A stretch of 64,000 nucleotides of DNA from Rhodopseudomonas_A palustris_F (GTDB lineage Bacteria > Pseudomonadota > Alphaproteobacteria > Rhizobiales > Xanthobacteraceae), in NCBI RefSeq assembly GCF_000013745.1, contig NC_007925.1:744001-808000 (forward strand), in the 5' to 3' direction. Positions within the stretch are counted from its first letter, which is position 1, and the number at the start of each line of letters is the position of its first letter. A model generated the notes under the pieces. The model did no database searches and was not told the origin of the DNA. It saw nothing but the letters and a program-made list of their open reading frames with translations. Below are positions 40,610 through 50,896 of the stretch, in pieces. Made by a program: the position numbers and the translations under genes.

Positions 40610-41023
40610 TCAGCGCTGCTTGCGAACGGCGCGGCCCTCGATTGCGACGATTGGTCGCCGGGCCGGAGGCGCGATGGCCGGCATAGCCGGTGTCGGCCTC
40701 AGCTTGATGGTGCTCTTCGGCAGCTTTTCGGCGATCCCGAGCATGGTTTCGCGGCGCTGCATCTCGGCCCAGACGTCGTCCGGGCAGACGCCTGCCGAGG
40801 CCCACAGCACGGTCAAATTGTACAGAAGGTCGGCGCTCTCCCGCACCACGGCGTCGCGGTTGCCGTTGACGGCGTCGATCACCACCTCGATCGCCTCTTC
40901 GGCGAGCTTTTTGGCCATTTTTGCCGGGCCGCGCTTGAACAGCCGCGCGGTGCGCGACGTCGAGGGGTCGAGATCCTTGGCGGCGATCACCGCCCGATAA
41001 AGCCGATCCAGCGAATCACTCAT
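40610..41023 (-). CDS. hisE: Phosphoribosyl-ATP pyrophosphatase HisE-like
   Basis: 137 aa, HisE/MazG-like fold. RTARLFKRGPAKMAKKLAEE, EAIEVVIDAVNGNRDAVVRE and SADLLYNLTVLW carry the EExxE and ExxD metal-binding pattern of the second step of histidine synthesis. A Pro/Ala-rich 30-residue tail (PAMPAIAPPARRP) extends it beyond the usual about 107 aa. No other his gene is adjacent, so it may be a second, stand-alone homologue. Confidence 0.8.
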   Translation of the reverse strand: MSDSLDRLYRAVIAAKDLDPSTSRTARLFKRGPAKMAKKLAEEAIEVVIDAVNGNRDAVVRESADLLYNLTVLWASAGVCPDDVWAEMQRRETMLGIAEKLPKSTIKLRPTPAMPAIAPPARRPIVAIEGRAVRKQR

Positions 41024-41125
41024 AGCAACGAAACTAACCGAAACTCATGGCAATCCTATTAACAATCAATCGCACCGGCCGTAGCCGGCGCGTCTTCATG
41101 AGTCGTCGGGCTGATCAGGTCGTGC

Positions 41126-41533
41126 TCAATAGCCGTAGCCGTAGCCGCCAGGTCCCCCGTAATAACCCGGGCCGCCGCGATAATAGCCCGGGCCGCCGCC
41201 GTAGTAGCCGGGGCCGCTGTCATAATAGTAATCGTCGCGGCGGTTCTGCGCGGCGATCGCGCCGATCGTCCCGATGATCCCGGCGAAGGCCGCCGCGGCT
41301 GCCGCGCCGCCATTGTTGTTGCGACCGCGGTAGTGCCGGACATGTCGCTGCTTGCGGGCGGCGCTGACGTCGGTGTTGCCGGCATCGGCCACCGTCGTGC
41401 TGGCGGGAACCGGCAACGGCGCGCTGGCGCTGGCAGCCTGAACCGGGGTCGGCACGAAAGTCGTGATCGCGAGCGCCGCCACGGTGCCGAGCACCACAGC
41501 GCGAGCGGACATTGAGCGGGTGAGCGTGGACAT
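41126..41533 (-). CDS. Secreted Gly/Tyr-rich hypothetical protein
   Basis: 135 aa. It has an N-terminal signal peptide (VVLGTVAALAITTFVPTPVQ, AxA-like site near VQAA), a basic RKQRHVRHYRGR patch, an Ala-rich hydrophobic stretch (AAAAAAFAGIIGTIGAIAA) that may cross or insert into the membrane, and a C-terminal tail of GPGYYGG-type repeats. Similar Gly/Tyr-tailed proteins are common in Bradyrhizobiaceae. The function is unknown. Confidence 0.7.
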   Translation of the reverse strand: MSTLTRSMSARAVVLGTVAALAITTFVPTPVQAASASAPLPVPASTTVADAGNTDVSAARKQRHVRHYRGRNNNGGAAAAAAFAGIIGTIGAIAAQNRRDDYYYDSGPGYYGGGPGYYRGGPGYYGGPGGYGYGY

Positions 41534-41797
41534 CTGGTACTCCTCGGTCTGATACCGATGCTGACCAATCCCGCGCCCTCGCCAAGGTTCCCGCCTGCGT
41601 CAGATTAAAGCCTGACCGCCGCACGGCGCGCCCGGCCGGCATTTGACGCCGCCGCCGGTCAGAATTCGCCGGCGTTTGCCGGTGAGGCCAAGGCGCGCGC
41701 CGTCGACATGCTCGAGGGCCGGGCTGCGCCAGTTCGGCGGCGCAGCATTGCTGTTCCGCAAATCCCGAGCCGCTTTGAAGGGCGCGCCGTCGTGACC

Positions 41798-42181
41798 TCA
41801 GTAGCCGCACGCGCCGCAGCGCGGCGCCACCGGCACGTAGTAGCTGCGCGCCGGCGCCACCATCTCGACGCGCTGGCGGACGCCATATTGCGGCGGGATC
41901 CGCTCATATTGAACGGCTTCCGGCGCCACCATCACGGTCTGCGGCACCATCACGGTGCGATACTGCGCCGGCACGCGGTGCGCCACCACGGCGCCGGGCG
42001 CCACCAGCACGGTCTCTTCGACGGTGCGGTATTGCGGCGGTTCGACGCGCTGCTGATAACAGCTGACGCAGGGCGGCGGCGCATAGCAGTTGTAGCAGCC
42101 GGCGGAGGCGGCGGAGGGCAGCGCCACCGCGGCTACGGCGGATGATACGAGGAGAGCGGCAGATACGCGGGACAGGGTCAT
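41798..42181 (-). CDS. Secreted Cys/Tyr-rich hypothetical protein with imperfect repeats
   Basis: 127 aa from MTLSRVSAALL (42181, GAGAGG upstream). Signal peptide ALLVSSAVAAVALPSAASA is followed by GCYNCYAPPPCVSCYQQ. Two repeats follow, of the form PPQYRTVEETVLVAPGAV and PAQYRTVMVPQTVMVAPEAV, and it ends RCGACGY. The paired CxxC motifs suggest metal or disulfide binding in the periplasm. No known family. Confidence 0.68.
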   Translation of the reverse strand: MTLSRVSAALLVSSAVAAVALPSAASAGCYNCYAPPPCVSCYQQRVEPPQYRTVEETVLVAPGAVVAHRVPAQYRTVMVPQTVMVAPEAVQYERIPPQYGVRQRVEMVAPARSYYVPVAPRCGACGY

Positions 42182-42311
42182 GGCTGAACGCCTCTCGAGT
42201 TGCGATCGGCGCATTCTTGGCAGGGGCTCGGCAATCGTCAACGCAAGACGGTTGTTTACCTTGATGGAGATCATTAACGGCGCGTGAGTCCTGCTCACTC
42301 CACCCCACCGC

Positions 42312-42459
42312 CGTCATCCTGAGGAGCCCGGCGAAGCGCGCAGCGCGTAGCCGGGCGTCTCGAAGGATGGCCGCGGGGCAGGCGCCAGGCTTGCAGCCGC
42401 ATCCTTCGCGGCTCACCGCCGGCGCAAAGAGCGCCGGCGGCGGGCGCCTCAGGATGACG
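42312..42459. repeat. Dispersed palindromic repeat, family C (copy 2)
   Basis: Bounded by CGTCATCCTGAGG and CCTCAGGATGACG, with AGCCGGGCGTCTCGAAGGAT inside. Related pieces lie at 3207 and 56352. It fills most of the gap between the secreted protein gene and the ABC-F gene. Confidence 0.8.
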
Positions 42460-42484
42460 GCGTTGTGTTATTGCGACTGCCCGC

Positions 42485-44107
<1,623 letters not shown>

Positions 44108-44406
44108 GTGAGCTGCGGCCTGAGGACGAGGGAAGGCCCGCCCTTAGCCTATGCGGCGGGCGCGTGGAAGGGTGTTCCGCAACGCCCTCGCCGCCGCCGC
44201 GCGCGGCGCGAGGAAACGCCAAGCCAGCGGAGCCGCGTGTTTCACTTTGGGACGCGGCGCGCCCAGGTGCATCCTCGCGGCAACACTCGATTTGAATCGC
44301 ATTGCAACGATCACGTCGATCTGGACAAAGACCCGATCTCGAAACACCCTGGCGACCTTCGCATCACACCACGATCTCAACGATCGGGTCTGGACTGGGG
44401 CAGGTC
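44108..44406. other. Intergenic region between divergent genes
   Basis: A 299-bp gap between the ABC-F gene (-) and the 44407 gene (+). No repeat family, palindrome or gene of note was found. It should contain the two divergent promoters. Confidence 0.4.
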
Positions 44407-44865
44407 ATGAGATTGGCAACCGGGATACTTGCGGCGCTGCTGTTGGTCGCAAGCATCGGATCCAGCCACGCGGTGGTGCGAATCGCCGAGGATCGCGGCG
44501 GCCGAATCGGAACCTATGTCGACAAGTACCAGGACCTGCGCAGTTCCGGCGAGACCGTGATCATCGACGGGCTGTGCGCCTCGGCCTGCACCATCGTGCT
44601 CGGCGCGGTTCCGCACGACAAGATCTGCGTCACCGCGCGCGCCACGCTGGGGTTTCACGCCGCCTGGGACCTCGGCTCGAACGGCCGGGCGGTGACCAAT
44701 CAGGAAGCCACCCAGATGCTGTATTCGATGTATCCGAGCCAGGTCCGGCGCTGGATCGCGCAGCGCGGCGGGCTGACCCCGCGGATGATCTTCCTGCACG
44801 GCCGGCAGCTGATGGGGATGTATCGCCCTTGTTATCTCGACGCGCGGGCCTCCGCGACGCGCTGA
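44407..44865 (+). CDS. Periplasmic COG3904-like protein
   Basis: 152 aa from ATG 44407, with GGGGCAGG upstream. A signal peptide (LATGILAALLLVASIGSSHA) is followed by a small crotonase/ClpP-like core. VIIDGLCASACTIVLGAVPH contains the SACT motif and ATLGFHAAWDLGSNG a conserved LGFH motif, as in predicted periplasmic COG3904 proteins. It is hypothetical in function; a serine-type activity is possible but unproven. Confidence 0.72.
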   Translation: MRLATGILAALLLVASIGSSHAVVRIAEDRGGRIGTYVDKYQDLRSSGETVIIDGLCASACTIVLGAVPHDKICVTARATLGFHAAWDLGSNGRAVTNQEATQMLYSMYPSQVRRWIAQRGGLTPRMIFLHGRQLMGMYRPCYLDARASATR

Positions 44866-45058
44866 GCCGGGTCGCCGCTGATCACGGCATCGTGGCGGCG
44901 GCGGCTTGCCGGCCGGCGCGGCGGGCTCTATCTGGTGCGGGACGCGCACAACCCTGTGACGTGAGCAATGCGGGCGTCGACGCCGGCGGTTCACCGCCGC
45001 TGCGCCAGCGCGCCGCGCCGGCCCGGGGGTCGGGCGCCGGCTCGAGGAATGGAATGTC

Positions 45059-45649
45059 ATGACCGCCAAAACCCGCCCGCTCGTCATCATCGGCGCCTTT
45101 GCCGGCAGTCTCGTGGTCGGCCTGGTGGTGGTGCTGTGGCTGGCGGGCGGCTTGCGCAACGTCACCGCGCCCTCGACCGTCGGCGGCCCGTTCCAGCTCA
45201 CCGACCAGGGCGGCGAGAGCGTCACCGAGCAGAGCCTAAAGGGCAAGCCGACGCTGATCTTCTTCGGCTTCACCCATTGTCCGGATGTCTGCCCGACCGC
45301 GCTGTTCGAAATCTCCGAGGTGCTGCGGGCGATGGGCAAGGACGCCGACCGCGTCAACGCCTATTTCGTTTCGGTCGATCCGGAGCGCGACACCCAGGCG
45401 GCGATGAAGGACTATCTCGCCAGCTTCGATCCGCACCTCAAGGGCCTGACCGGCGACGCCGCGGCGGTCGCCAAGGTGATCTCCGGGTTCCGGGTCTACG
45501 CCCGCAAGGTGCCGCTGAAAGACGGCGACTACACCATGGACCACACCGCGCTGATCTATCTGATGGACCGCGACGGCAAATTCGTCGCGCCGTTCAACCT
45601 GAAGCGCAAGCCCGAGGAAGCCGCGGCGGATCTCAAGCGGTATCTCTGA
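45059..45649 (+). CDS. SCO1/SenC family copper chaperone
   Basis: A 196-aa membrane-anchored thioredoxin-fold protein that delivers copper to cytochrome oxidase CuA or acts as a thiol redox protein. There is an N-terminal anchor (LVIIGAFAGSLVVGLVVVLW). FFGFTHCPDVCPTALFEISE carries the CxxxC copper site, and DHTALIYLMDRDGKFVAPFN carries the third ligand His. All three ligands are present. No cytochrome oxidase genes are in the window. Confidence 0.93.
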   Translation: MTAKTRPLVIIGAFAGSLVVGLVVVLWLAGGLRNVTAPSTVGGPFQLTDQGGESVTEQSLKGKPTLIFFGFTHCPDVCPTALFEISEVLRAMGKDADRVNAYFVSVDPERDTQAAMKDYLASFDPHLKGLTGDAAAVAKVISGFRVYARKVPLKDGDYTMDHTALIYLMDRDGKFVAPFNLKRKPEEAAADLKRYL

Positions 45650-45705
45650 CCGGCAGACGCCGATCGAGCGCGAGCGGCGGACGAAATAGCGGCTGGCGAA
45701 ACCTG

Positions 45706-46308
45706 TCACCGATTGCCTGGCACCCAGGAGCTTCCGATTGCCGCTGGTTCGTCGACGCCGTCTGGCAGATCGGTAAAGACCCGAGCGCTGGATGGGCGTC
45801 TGTCCGGCTGCGAAGGGTGCGTCATCTCGTGAATGATCTTGTCGGCGGACTCGATGACGCCGACCCGCTCCAAGCCTCTCAACATTCCCACCGTTGACAG
45901 CAGATGAAGATTCGGCGGCTTGTTGAAGACCCGAACGCCTGCATCTTCAAACAAAAGGGCCACAGGCTGGCCCGTCGCCACGTATTTGAACAGGCCGTCC
46001 TCCGAGGTCATGAAGTCGGCGATGGCGAGTTCGCCGGCATTCTTCTTCGGCCGTCCGCCGGCTTTGCGCTTGGCGCGTGCTTCGGATCCGATGTCGGTGG
46101 TCTCGATGATGAACGGCGGCTGATGGTCGTCGATAAAGGCTTTGACGTCCCTGTCCTTGGGATAGGAGGTGTCGCTTGTCAGTTCGTCGTAGACCGCGTC
46201 CACCACCACCAAACGCATCTCGAGCGCCAGCAGCAGGTCCAGACGGTCGGCGACCCACAGGCTGTTGAATGGCCCGGCATCCGGAATGATGAGGATGCAA
46301 CGCTTCAA
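45706..46308 (-). CDS. PIN-domain toxin of a type II toxin-antitoxin pair
   Basis: 200 aa from a TTG start (46308) that overlaps the antitoxin stop (TTGA), with TGGAG a few bases upstream. PIN-like motifs: IIPDAGPFNSLWVADRLDLL (first Asp), VVVDAVYDEL (Glu) and VALLFEDAGVRVF (late Asp). A basic ARAKRKAGGRPKKN loop is present. It is longer at the C-terminus than typical VapC (about 130 aa). It is predicted to be a ribonuclease held inactive by the upstream RHH protein. The long in-frame extension upstream of 46308 runs through the antitoxin and is not used. Confidence 0.78.
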   Translation of the reverse strand: MKRCILIIPDAGPFNSLWVADRLDLLLALEMRLVVVDAVYDELTSDTSYPKDRDVKAFIDDHQPPFIIETTDIGSEARAKRKAGGRPKKNAGELAIADFMTSEDGLFKYVATGQPVALLFEDAGVRVFNKPPNLHLLSTVGMLRGLERVGVIESADKIIHEMTHPSQPDRRPSSARVFTDLPDGVDEPAAIGSSWVPGNR

Positions 46309-46637
46309 GACTGGCTCCAGAGTTTCGTGAAGCTCGTGGCTTGATTCTCGATGTCCTGCGGCGGTTGCGACGGCATCGGCAAATCCGCGTCGCCCAACGC
46401 GACAAGCAACGCGGCATAATCGCGCAGACCAAGGAGCCGGATCGCTTCGTTTCGGGACAGCTGCCCCTGCGAGTAAGCAAGAAGCGGATCGTCCGCGATC
46501 GGATTTCCGCCGGACGACGTGATTGCCTCGAGATGCGAGCGGATGATCGCCGTCATGGTGGTGCCATGCTCGGCGGCATAGGCCTCGGCACGCGACACCA
46601 GTTTGTCCGGCAAATTCAAAGTGGTGCTTCGCTGCAT
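46305..46637 (-). CDS. RHH-type antitoxin of the PIN pair
   Basis: A 110-aa protein whose N-terminus STTLNLPDKLVSRAEAYAAE, then HGTTMTAIIRSHLEAI, is a ribbon-helix-helix DNA-binding domain. The C-terminal part should wrap the toxin. A strong GGAGGG ribosome site lies 7 bases before the ATG. The gene precedes the PIN gene with a 4-base overlap, the classic antitoxin-first layout, and probably represses its own promoter. Confidence 0.8.
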   Translation of the reverse strand: MQRSTTLNLPDKLVSRAEAYAAEHGTTMTAIIRSHLEAITSSGGNPIADDPLLAYSQGQLSRNEAIRLLGLRDYAALLVALGDADLPMPSQPPQDIENQATSFTKLWSQS

Positions 46638-46762
46638 TCGCCACCCTCCGGTCCGCACATATCTATGTCGTGCGCAAAAATGGCAGATTTCACGAGCAAT
46701 CGCCAATCCTCGTGCGGCAGGCAATGGCCCAATATTGCGGGTGCCACGACGGGAGCGCTCGA

Positions 46763-47885
46763 TTACTTGGTCCGCAGGGGATATTCTCCTTTGCGTTGTT
46801 CCATCTGCCGCCAGCGCTGCACCCAGCGCGGCACCGACCCGGCGTCCGGCCGTTTGGCGAGGCCGTGGTCGGTCTTTTCCCAGTGATAGGGGTTCCAGAC
46901 GAATTGGCCGAGCGCGCGCCAGGCGGCGATCGACAGGCAGATCCAGTACAGCGGCGTCAGCGCCAGGATCCAGCCGCACGCTAGCCGGCCGCGTTGCGCC
47001 AGGCCCAATAGCCCGATCGCCACCGTCGAGCCGTAGCCCGCCGCGATGGCGAGGCCATGCAGCCAGGCGGCCTCGCCGGTCGCGAACCAGGGCGCCGTGC
47101 CGCGGGTGGCCGGGATCAGCAGCGCGGTGAGCAGTTCGTACAGCAGCAGCGGATGCGCCAACGCGGTCAGCACGTTGCCGCCGACCAGCATGTTGAGCGC
47201 GAACAATCCGCCGGTGCCGGCCTCGCGCCACAATTGCCATGGCCGGCGCATATGCACGCACCAGGTCTGGATCCAGCCCTTCATCCAGCGCGAGCGCTGC
47301 CGCCGCCAGGCTTTGAACCGGATCGGCGCTTCCTCATAGGTGGTGGAGTCGAAAGTGGTCGAGCGATAGCCGAACCGGGCCAGCCGGAAGCCGAGGTCGG
47401 CGTCCTCGGTGACGTTGTAGGGATCCCAGCCGCCGACCTCGCGCAGCACCGCGGTGCGAAAATGGTTCGACGAGCCGCCGAGCGGCAGCGGCAGCCCGAG
47501 ATTGGCCATGCCGGGCAGAAACACGTCGAATTGGCCGGCATATTCCGCGGCGAACATCCGCGACAGCCAGCTGTTGGTGAGATTGTCGATGCACAGCCGC
47601 GCCTGCGCGCAGCCGATCTTGGCGCCGCCGCGCGCGAAGGCATCGAGCGCGGCGCGCAATTGGTCCGGCGCCGGCCGATCCTCGGCATCGAACACCGCGA
47701 TGAAGGCGCCGCGGGCGAACGGCAGCGCGCAGTTCAGCGCCTTCGGCTTGGTCTGCGGCGGCAGCGCCGCGGCGGTCAGCATCCGCAGATGCGGCAGCGC
47801 GCCGAGCCGGGCGATCGCCGCGTGGGTCTGCGCATCGTCCGGTTCGACAACAAGGATGACGTCGAGTTTCTCGCGCGGATAATCC
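46763..47885 (-). pseudogene. 3' part of a GT2 glycosyltransferase gene split by the transposon
   Basis: The frame continues from the 8-bp target duplication through YPREKLDVILVVEPDDAQTH and contains the GT2 catalytic motifs FDAEDRP, NVTEDADLGFRLARFG and RRQRSRWMKGW (QxxRW). Several transmembrane helices follow (for example LNMLVGGNVLTALAHPLLLY). Its 5' part is at 52104-53034. On its own this piece lacks a start and the N-terminal domain. If translated from an internal site it would lack the first part of the GT domain. The intact enzyme would have been a processive polysaccharide synthase. Confidence 0.88.
47878..47885. repeat. Left target-site duplication (GATAATCC)
   Basis: GATAATCC is repeated directly at 52104-52111. 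The 8-bp length is what IS1595-family transposases produce. Confidence 0.85.
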
Positions 47886-47911
47886 CGGCCTTAGGTAGCA
47901 GATGCACCAAG
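47886..47911 (+). repeat. Left terminal inverted repeat of the transposon
   Basis: 26 bp beginning CGGCCTTAGGTAGCAG. It pairs with 52078-52103 with a single G/A mismatch at position 16. Confidence 0.9.
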
Positions 47912-47946
47912 GCGTTTTGTGGATTTCCATCCCAACTGACGGCACC

Positions 47947-48378
47947 ATGCCGCCCATGGGCGAACCAAACCTAGTCAGAACGCTTGAAACCAAGCGGAAA
48001 GAGATAGAGCGGACGATCCGCGCCTATGAAAAGCAGATTGAAATCTGCCGTCGCGATCTGTACCATATCAACGCTACGCTGGTGCTGTTTGAGCACCCCG
48101 ACAAACGAACCCAATTCCCGGTCTACATGAACACCTTGAGGCTATTTAAGCCTCGGGAAATGACCACGATTTGCCGTGAAGCCCTTGCCAAGGAAGGGCC
48201 GCTAGATACCCGTGAACTCGCTATCCGCGTCATCCGGGCCAAGGGCCTAGACGAAGGCGACAGGGTGCTAAGAACCTCAATAGCCTTCCGTATAGTCCAA
48301 GCCCTAAATATGGCAGCCAAGCGAGGCAAAGTTACCGCCCTGCCGAAACGGAAAGGGGTTAGGGTTTGGGCTTCTTAA
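47947..48378 (+). CDS. Transposon passenger: coiled-coil / winged-helix-like hypothetical protein
   Basis: About 143 aa from MPPMGEPNL; ATGs at 47902 and 47956 are alternatives and none has a good ribosome site. The N-terminal helix is coiled-coil-like (ETKRKEIERTIRAYEKQIEI). It is followed by a region resembling a small winged-helix domain (EMTTICREALAKEGPLDTRE, RTSIAFRIVQALNMAAKRGK). It may be a DNA-binding accessory. The function is unknown; it lies right inside the left end of the element. Confidence 0.65.
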   Translation: MPPMGEPNLVRTLETKRKEIERTIRAYEKQIEICRRDLYHINATLVLFEHPDKRTQFPVYMNTLRLFKPREMTTICREALAKEGPLDTRELAIRVIRAKGLDEGDRVLRTSIAFRIVQALNMAAKRGKVTALPKRKGVRVWAS

Positions 48379-48395
48379 CAACGAGGGCTAGCAAC

Positions 48396-48785
48396 ATGGA
48401 ACCGGAGTCGCAGTCAACCGAACAAAAGATTGATACCTTGAGGATGCAAATATCCGACCTAACGTCGCAGGTCGAAAAGTTGAAATCTCAGATACGCGCC
48501 CCAGAACAAATTGCCAACGACATCGCTATGCAAATTGCGTTAGGAGAAATGGTAAGGTTCGCCCTCGGAGAGATTGCGTTCGATCAGGACGTCGATACAT
48601 CAAAGCAAAGGTTGCGACTCTTCGAGCAGAAGATAATAGCAAACCTAACTTCGAGGCGGATATTCTCTAAAGCTGACGACTTCACAGAGACGACAATCAA
48701 AGAACTAGCCAGCGGATACATTACCAGAACGATAACCTCTATCCGGCACCCCGACGATGATCAGCACTCAACACTCCAGAGATAA
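48396..48785 (+). CDS. Transposon passenger: small coiled-coil hypothetical protein
   Basis: 129 aa. GAGGG lies before the ATG. An N-terminal heptad-rich coiled coil (KIDTLRMQISDLTSQVEKLK) is followed by a helical acidic domain without motifs. It starts 17 bp after the previous passenger, so both are probably one transcript. Base composition is clearly lower in GC than host genes. No family is recognised. Confidence 0.65.
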   Translation: MEPESQSTEQKIDTLRMQISDLTSQVEKLKSQIRAPEQIANDIAMQIALGEMVRFALGEIAFDQDVDTSKQRLRLFEQKIIANLTSRRIFSKADDFTETTIKELASGYITRTITSIRHPDDDQHSTLQR

Positions 48786-48826
48786 TGAAGCCGGGGTTCG
48801 AGTCGATGGCGCTTAGATGCGCAACA

Positions 48827-49783
48827 TTAAGCCGCCCGCTGCCAATATCCCTTCCAATTCCGGCTAACCGGATGAGCCATCGCCAACCCGCCGATGCGGC
48901 TTGCCAGCGCGCCGTTGTCGAGACGGCGGTTGTCCTCAATCCAAGCGGCATGGCCTGCGTACTGGTGCAGGTATTGCGGCGAGACGGAATGGTGTTGCCC
49001 GTCAACCATGCGGCGAAGGCGTGAGAAATAGCTTTCAGCTTGGTTCGTGCACGCGCCGTCATCGCAGTAAGCCTCCGAGTGATTAATCCTGTGAACCTGC
49101 CAACCGGCGCGCAGCGCGTCCCAATGCGCCGCTTCGTCAGCGTGCATGATAGCGTCGCGGGAAACGATACGCTTGGCGATATCGACGCCTTCCGCTTCAC
49201 TCTTGCGGACGAATGTAACCGTACTGCCGTTGCGTTCGCGAAGAACGATGACGACGCGGCGCTTGCCGGTCTGGTGCTCGGCTAACCGCCGATCGATCCT
49301 GTTTTCGGCGTAGTTGGCGGGCCGAATGTGGCCGCCAAAGTAGGCCCCATCAACCTCAACTTCGCCACCCAACGTCTTAGCTGCTTCCGACGCCATAGCC
49401 TCGCGCAGCTTGTGCGAAAGCACGAAAGCCGTCTTGTGCTGGCAGTTGATGTCGCGCGCGAGCTGCAGGGCAGAGATACCCTTGGCGCCATTCACGATGA
49501 TGCAGATCGCGGCCAAGAGGTCGGTGAACGACATCTTGCGCGACGCGAGAATAGTCCCGCTCGTAACCGAGAACTGGCGCAGGCAAGCCTTACATTTGAA
49601 GCGACGACGCGTGGTGATCCTGTAGGCGTCCAGGCCACCGCAGAACGGGCAAACGGGCTCGCCGTCCGTGGCAGGCCAGCGGAGCTTGCAGAACGTCTCG
49701 TAAGCCTTTTCCTCGCCAGCCGCGAAGATCGACTTGAGCGAGAGAGTGCGGGCTTTTGCCGAGAGAAGGAAGTGCTGGGCCAT
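48827..49783 (-). CDS. IS1595-family (ISXO2-like) transposase
   Basis: A 318-aa transposase. The N-terminal zinc ribbon (CPFCGG and CKACLRQF) is followed by a DDE-type ISXO2 catalytic domain with EVEVDGAYFGG (first Asp), MHADEAAHWDAL (second Asp) and CTNQAESYFSRLRRM (the Asn/Glu position characteristic of this family). The frame is intact and the element has matching ends, so recent or ongoing activity is possible. Confidence 0.93.
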   Translation of the reverse strand: MAQHFLLSAKARTLSLKSIFAAGEEKAYETFCKLRWPATDGEPVCPFCGGLDAYRITTRRRFKCKACLRQFSVTSGTILASRKMSFTDLLAAICIIVNGAKGISALQLARDINCQHKTAFVLSHKLREAMASEAAKTLGGEVEVDGAYFGGHIRPANYAENRIDRRLAEHQTGKRRVVIVLRERNGSTVTFVRKSEAEGVDIAKRIVSRDAIMHADEAAHWDALRAGWQVHRINHSEAYCDDGACTNQAESYFSRLRRMVDGQHHSVSPQYLHQYAGHAAWIEDNRRLDNGALASRIGGLAMAHPVSRNWKGYWQRAA

Positions 49784-49907
49784 CTAATGTCATCCTTTTT
49801 GGATGACATAGACTATATTAGCTGATTTGGATTACGTCAACTAAAATGGTTGATCTTGACCAAAACGGATATATAGTGGCCGGAACAACACGATAGCAGG
49901 ACCGACA

Positions 49908-50132
49908 ATGAGCCCAGAGCAAGCGCGCGCCGCGCGGAATTGGTTAAATATCTCCCAAGCTGAATTGGCAACTAGAGCCAAGGTCGGACTATCGACCGTG
50001 AAAGACTACGAAAGCGGAAAGCGCAACCTCATCGCCAACAACTTAGCGGCCATCCGCGGGGCGCTAGAGGCTGACGGGATCAGGTTTACGGGGGACTCTG
50101 TTGCGGGGCCGATTGTCAAAAAGCAGACATAG
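49908..50132 (+). CDS. Transposon passenger: XRE-family helix-turn-helix protein
   Basis: A 74-aa Cro/CI-type regulator. MSPEQARAARNWLNISQAEL is followed by ATRAKVGLSTVKDYESGKRN, with the recognition helix at STVKDYESG, and a short tail. It lies upstream of, and divergent from, the transposase gene, so control of transposition or of the convergent neighbour is possible. Confidence 0.82.
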   Translation: MSPEQARAARNWLNISQAELATRAKVGLSTVKDYESGKRNLIANNLAAIRGALEADGIRFTGDSVAGPIVKKQT

Positions 50133-50137
50133 GCTTG

Positions 50138-50896
50138 TCAGGCAGATTGAGAACTGGCGAACCCGCGCTCCCTATCGCCCCTCGGATCAACCATGGGGTA
50201 GACGGCAGATGGCCTTCGAAACCAGTTCTTGAACAGATTCCCGCAAAAAGAGATTTCAAATTTTTTCGCCAGTTTCCCGAATACGGTCATTTGGGCGGAG
50301 TTCCAGCAACTTAGATATAGCACCCGATACATAGGCTCCTCGTCAGCCGAAAACCGCTCTAGGCACACCCGACCATGTTCAATCGTTTTCTGGCCTTCTC
50401 TCAGATCGGCCAGCAATTCGTAGTACCGCCGCTTCATCATCGAATGCGAGCGGGCTCGATTGGAAAGATCAAAAGTCAGATCAAGCGCCGCAATGATGGC
50501 CGCGCTCGCCGCGCAAGCCTCCTTTACCGCCCCGACATCAAGGCTAAACCCAAACACTGAATGCGAGATTCGTGGCAAGACGTCCGTCAAAGCGGTCGCG
50601 CCGAACGCAATCACCAAAAACATAAACCAGCGATGCACAGTGTCTAAGAACGCTTCCCGGCCTGAATGGTAATGCGCGTTTGCCAGGCAAGAAATCGTTA
50701 TAGCCTCTAGCGGCGTTGCGGAGGCCACGGGTCCGGGTGACGGGACGGGTCCGTATTCTCCCTTATCTCCCGTCCTGGCCGGTCGTTCGTTCGGCCCGGC
50801 TCCCGATCCGGGTGCCGGGCCGGCTCCGGATTCCTCTCCGGCCGCTCCGGTCGCTGCGGTTGGCTCGGCTCCCTCGGTTCTCTCGCTGCCTGCCAT
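50138..50896 (-). CDS. Transposon passenger: SLATT-like two-transmembrane protein
   Basis: 252 aa from ATG 50896 (GAGGG upstream). There is a Pro/Gly-rich disordered N-terminus (about 1-65), then helix-TM-TM-helix: HSGREAFLDTVHRW, TM1 FMFLVIAFGATALTDVL, TM2 EACAASAAIIAALDLTF and DLSNRARSHSMMKRRYYELL. This order and the DLxFD...RxxH...RRYYELL pattern resemble SLATT-domain proteins, which act as membrane effectors in some phage-defence modules. No nucleotide cyclase or sensor gene accompanies it, so a defence role is only a hypothesis. Confidence 0.6.
   Translation of the reverse strand: MAGSERTEGAEPTAATGAAGEESGAGPAPGSGAGPNERPARTGDKGEYGPVPSPGPVASATPLEAITISCLANAHYHSGREAFLDTVHRWFMFLVIAFGATALTDVLPRISHSVFGFSLDVGAVKEACAASAAIIAALDLTFDLSNRARSHSMMKRRYYELLADLREGQKTIEHGRVCLERFSADEEPMYRVLYLSCWNSAQMTVFGKLAKKFEISFCGNLFKNWFRRPSAVYPMVDPRGDRERGFASSQSA

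Noticed and set aside
44151..45062. + strand open frame through the ABC-F/COG3904 gap and gene
   Set aside because: Out of frame with the signal-peptide-bearing 44407 gene and full of Arg/Ala shadow sequence.
47877..47884. Alternative target duplication GGATAATC
   Set aside because: That phase makes the two element ends unequal by two bases, whereas GATAATCC gives matching CGGCC ends on both sides.
50138..50896. Calling the transposon cargo a proven phage-defence system
   Set aside because: No sensor, nuclease or cyclase partner is present and the SLATT match is by eye only; left as a hypothesis.
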